DNA from: an uncultured Flammeovirgaceae bacterium
GTDB taxonomy: Bacteria > Bacteroidota > Bacteroidia > Cytophagales > Cyclobacteriaceae
Assembly: GCA_937138955.1 (NCBI GenBank)
Contig: CAKZPJ010000178.1
Span: 1 to 8,121 of the forward strand
Length of the DNA: 8,121 nt
Direction: 5' to 3'
The translations under genes and the position numbers were made by a program. The notes below the pieces were generated by a model. That model had not been told where the DNA came from. It ran no database searches and saw only the letters and a program-made list of their open reading frames with translations. Each line of letters begins with the position of its first letter. Positions within the stretch are counted from its first letter, which is position 1. Positions 6,190 through 8,121 of the stretch are shown in pieces.

Positions 6190-6278
6190 TTTTCAGAAAT
6201 TACGCAAAAATATCATTTAATTACCGATTATCTGAAAATAGCTAAGGGCTATTATTATCTAAACGAAGAAATTTCAGA
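6190..6278. promoter_or_regulatory. Three TTTCAGA sites in the DUF349-ettA divergent region
   Basis: TTTTCAGA (6190-6197) and its exact reverse complement TCTGAAAA (6231-6238) form an 8-bp inverted repeat with a 33-base spacer. A third TTTCAGA is at 6272-6278, just before the ettA start. The seven-base cores begin at 6191, 6231 and 6272, spacings of 40 and 41 bases. The first also reads TTTCaGAAA, a local dyad. The set brackets the candidate minus-strand -7 element, so a control role is plausible but unproven. Confidence 0.3.
6205..6212 (-). promoter_or_regulatory. Candidate -7 element for the DUF349 gene
   Basis: On the minus strand this reads TATTTTTG, a match to TAnnTTTG, which would give a leader of roughly 120 nt before the TTG start at 6078. 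No TTG -33 is evident upstream. The area is very AT-rich, so a chance match is likely enough to keep confidence low. I found no comparable plus-strand element for ettA. Confidence 0.3.
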
Positions 6279-6288
6279 TTGTTAAACT

Positions 6289-7971
6289 ATGAGTGACGAA
6301 AAAATCATTTTTTCCATGGCCGGGGTCACTAAAACGTATCCCCCACAAAAACAAGTCCTAAAAAACATCTACCTATCTTTTTTTTACGGGGCTAAGATCG
6401 GAGTGTTGGGTTTGAACGGATCGGGTAAATCCTCTTTGCTACGAATTATTGCTGGAGTGGATCAGGAGTACCAGGGCGAAGTAGTGTTTTCGCCCGGATA
6501 TTCAGTAGGAATGCTAGAGCAAGAACCTGCGCTTGATCCTGAGAAAACAGTAAAGCAAGTAGTGGAGGAAGGAGTAGCTGAAACGGTTAGTTTGCTAAAG
6601 GAGTTTGAAGTCATTAACGAAAAGTTTGCTGATCCTGCAGTACTGGAAGACCCGGATGCTATGCAGAAACTAATTGATCAACAGGCGGTAGTGCAGGAAA
6701 AACTTGATCACGCAAATGCGTGGGAGCTAGATAATAAACTAAACCAGGCAATGGATGCGCTACGGACACCTCCAGAAGATGCGATTGTAAGAAATCTTTC
6801 GGGAGGTGAAAAACGGCGGGTAGCTCTGTGTCGTCTGTTACTTCAGCAACCCGACGTATTGTTGCTCGATGAGCCGACCAACCATTTAGATGCGGAATCA
6901 GTGCATTGGCTGGAGCAGCATCTGCGACAATACAGTGGTACGGTGATTGCTGTCACCCATGATCGTTATTTTTTAGATAATGTGGCAGGTTGGATTTTAG
7001 AGTTAGATCGAGGAGAGGGCATTCCCTGGAAAGGTAATTATTCTTCTTGGTTGGAACAGAAGCAAAAGCGACTAGCTGAAGAAGAAAAATCGGCTTCTAA
7101 ACGGCAAAAAACTTTGGAGCGCGAGTTAGAGTGGATTCGGATGACCCCTAAGGGGCGGCACGCGAAAGCCAAAGCGCGACTGAATGCCTACGATAAACTG
7201 CTGAGTGAAGAAGGGCAGGAGAAAGAGCAACGACTGGAGCTATATATTCCGTCGGGCCCTCGTCTGGGAAGTAGAGTGATTGAGGCTGAGGGGTTAGCGA
7301 AGGCCTACGGTGATAAAGTACTGTTCGAAAATCTCACTTTCTCATTACCTCCCGCAGGTATTGTGGGGATAATTGGTCCTAATGGTGCTGGAAAAACGAG
7401 TCTATTCAAATTAATTACGCAACAGGCCGAACCCGATCAAGGGGAAATTGAAGTAGGTTCATCGGTGAAATTAGCTTACGTTGATCAAGAACACGATCAA
7501 CTAGAAGCAGATAAAACCGTTTGGCAGGTAATCTCGGAAGGAAACGAACTGATTGACTTGGGGGGGAAACAAATGAACTCCCGAGCCTACGTTAGCCGGT
7601 TTAATTTTAGTGGCAGCGATCAAGAAAAGAAAGTCGGAAATTTATCAGGGGGAGAGCGTAATCGAGTTCACCTGGCAATGACGTTAAAAGAAGGTGCAAA
7701 CCTGCTTCTGCTCGATGAGCCAACTAATGATCTGGATGTGAACACATTGCGAGCATTAGAAGAAGGGCTTGATAATTTTGCTGGATGCGCCGTTATCATT
7801 TCACACGACCGATGGTTTCTCGATCGAATCGCTACGCATATTTTGGCATTTGAAGGAGATTCTAAAGCGTATTGGTTTGAGGGGAATTATTCAGACTACG
7901 AAGAAAATCGTCGTCAGCGTTTAGGGGATGCTCAACCTCAGCGTATTCGCTACAAAAATATTATCGGGTAG
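6289..7971 (+). CDS. ettA: Energy-dependent translational throttle protein EttA (ABC-F ATPase)
   Basis: Encodes 560 residues with two ABC ATPase domains in tandem and no membrane segments, the ABC-F layout; E. coli EttA is of similar length. EttA binds the ribosomal E site and adjusts the first elongation step to the ATP/ADP state. Domain 1 has Walker A GLNGSGKS (41-48), an arm-like insert (about 95-150), signature LSGGE (170-174), Walker [12 protein letters not shown] (191-201, catalytic-type Glu195) and switch His224. The linker (about 248-308), with the basic segment [18 protein letters not shown] (284-301), is the P-site-tRNA interaction motif that separates EttA from Uup and other paralogues. 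Domain 2 has GPNGAGKT (363-370), LSGGE (452-456), [12 protein letters not shown] (472-483, Glu477) and His506. All catalytic elements are intact. The C-terminal RIRYKNI is typical. It is probably monocistronic. A G7 run is at 7560-7566. Confidence 0.96.
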   Translation: MSDEKIIFSMAGVTKTYPPQKQVLKNIYLSFFYGAKIGVLGLNGSGKSSLLRIIAGVDQEYQGEVVFSPGYSVGMLEQEPALDPEKTVKQVVEEGVAETVSLLKEFEVINEKFADPAVLEDPDAMQKLIDQQAVVQEKLDHANAWELDNKLNQAMDALRTPPEDAIVRNLSGGEKRRVALCRLLLQQPDVLLLDEPTNHLDAESVHWLEQHLRQYSGTVIAVTHDRYFLDNVAGWILELDRGEGIPWKGNYSSWLEQKQKRLAEEEKSASKRQKTLERELEWIRMTPKGRHAKAKARLNAYDKLLSEEGQEKEQRLELYIPSGPRLGSRVIEAEGLAKAYGDKVLFENLTFSLPPAGIVGIIGPNGAGKTSLFKLITQQAEPDQGEIEVGSSVKLAYVDQEHDQLEADKTVWQVISEGNELIDLGGKQMNSRAYVSRFNFSGSDQEKKVGNLSGGERNRVHLAMTLKEGANLLLLDEPTNDLDVNTLRALEEGLDNFAGCAVIISHDRWFLDRIATHILAFEGDSKAYWFEGNYSDYEENRRQRLGDAQPQRIRYKNIIG

Positions 7972-8121
7972 TGTTTATGTGTTCGGGTGTTATAGTACTA
8001 TGGTTCGCAGTGCTTAGTTTGTGTCGCCGTATAAGACTCAAAACTTAGAAGCTGTTTGAGTTGTTACTTCGTGCTACAAACACGCCTTTTGGGCTACCAC
8101 GTCGTTACTTTTTCAATCTAT
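7972..8121. other. Non-coding tail after ettA, no gene recognised
   Basis: No credible coding sequence is visible on either strand. A 10-bp palindrome ATAGTACTAT (7992-8001) and small dyads are present. From about 8048 on, the sequence has related short words in two places (GTTACTT at 8063-8069 and again near 8104-8110; GCTAC near 8073 and 8093). This could be the edge of an intergenic or mobile repeat, but the window ends too soon to tell. Confidence 0.3.
8036..8061. terminator. Weak hairpin downstream of ettA
   Basis: ACTCAAA (8036-8042) pairs exactly with TTTGAGT (8055-8061); a bulged A then allows one more C-G pair. It is 65 bases past the ettA stop. There is no U-run after it, so it is only a possible transcription end or mRNA-protecting structure. 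Confidence 0.25.

Noticed and set aside
8068..8097. Small dyads CGTG/CACG and GCC/GGC as the ettA terminator
   Set aside because: Stems of only three to four pairs with no proper U-tract are not convincing.

Overview
The window looks like chromosomal DNA from a member of the Bacteroidota, probably a Cytophagales-type marine or environmental bacterium. The evidence is indirect but consistent. Core proteins have Bacteroidota-like sequences, Shine-Dalgarno sites are weak or absent, and several gene starts have upstream matches to the Bacteroidota -7 element TAnnTTTG. There is also a small acidic DUF2795-type protein, a DUF349 coiled-coil protein, and an FtsX/MacB-type permease with no ATPase beside it. 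I see no rRNA, tRNA, CRISPR array, complete insertion sequence or prophage gene.

Layout from left to right: (1) 127-888 (+), a secreted outer-membrane beta-barrel protein. (2) 1022-2284 (-), an orphan ABC-transporter permease convergent with it; the gap between them holds two blocks of degenerate 7- and 8-nt periodic repeats. (3) 2285-2428, a divergent control region with candidate -7 elements facing both ways and an 8-bp inverted repeat between them. (4) 2429-4173 (+), a tight queA-ispD pair overlapping by one base (TAATG); the two enzymes make queuosine in tRNA and the methylerythritol-phosphate isoprenoid precursor. A hairpin covers the ispD stop codon. (5) 4202-4423 (-), a small acidic DUF2795-type gene with a perfect 21-bp palindrome upstream. 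(6) 4609-6078 (-), a DUF349-repeat protein interrupted by an Arg/Gly/Tyr/Asp-rich low-complexity segment with a tandem 23-residue repeat. (7) 6289-7971 (+), EttA, the ribosome-binding ABC-F translation factor, divergent from the DUF349 gene across about 210 bp. (8) 7972-8121, non-coding sequence with a weak hairpin.

Most of the window is ordinary housekeeping content. The strongest unexplained item is the RGG/YGG-like tandem repeat inside the DUF349 protein. Its two 23-residue copies differ at 13 nucleotides but at only one residue, which suggests selection on the protein sequence. The next tier is three dyad-symmetry sites in intergenic control regions. No gene cluster here makes a convincing case for a wholly new multi-gene system.
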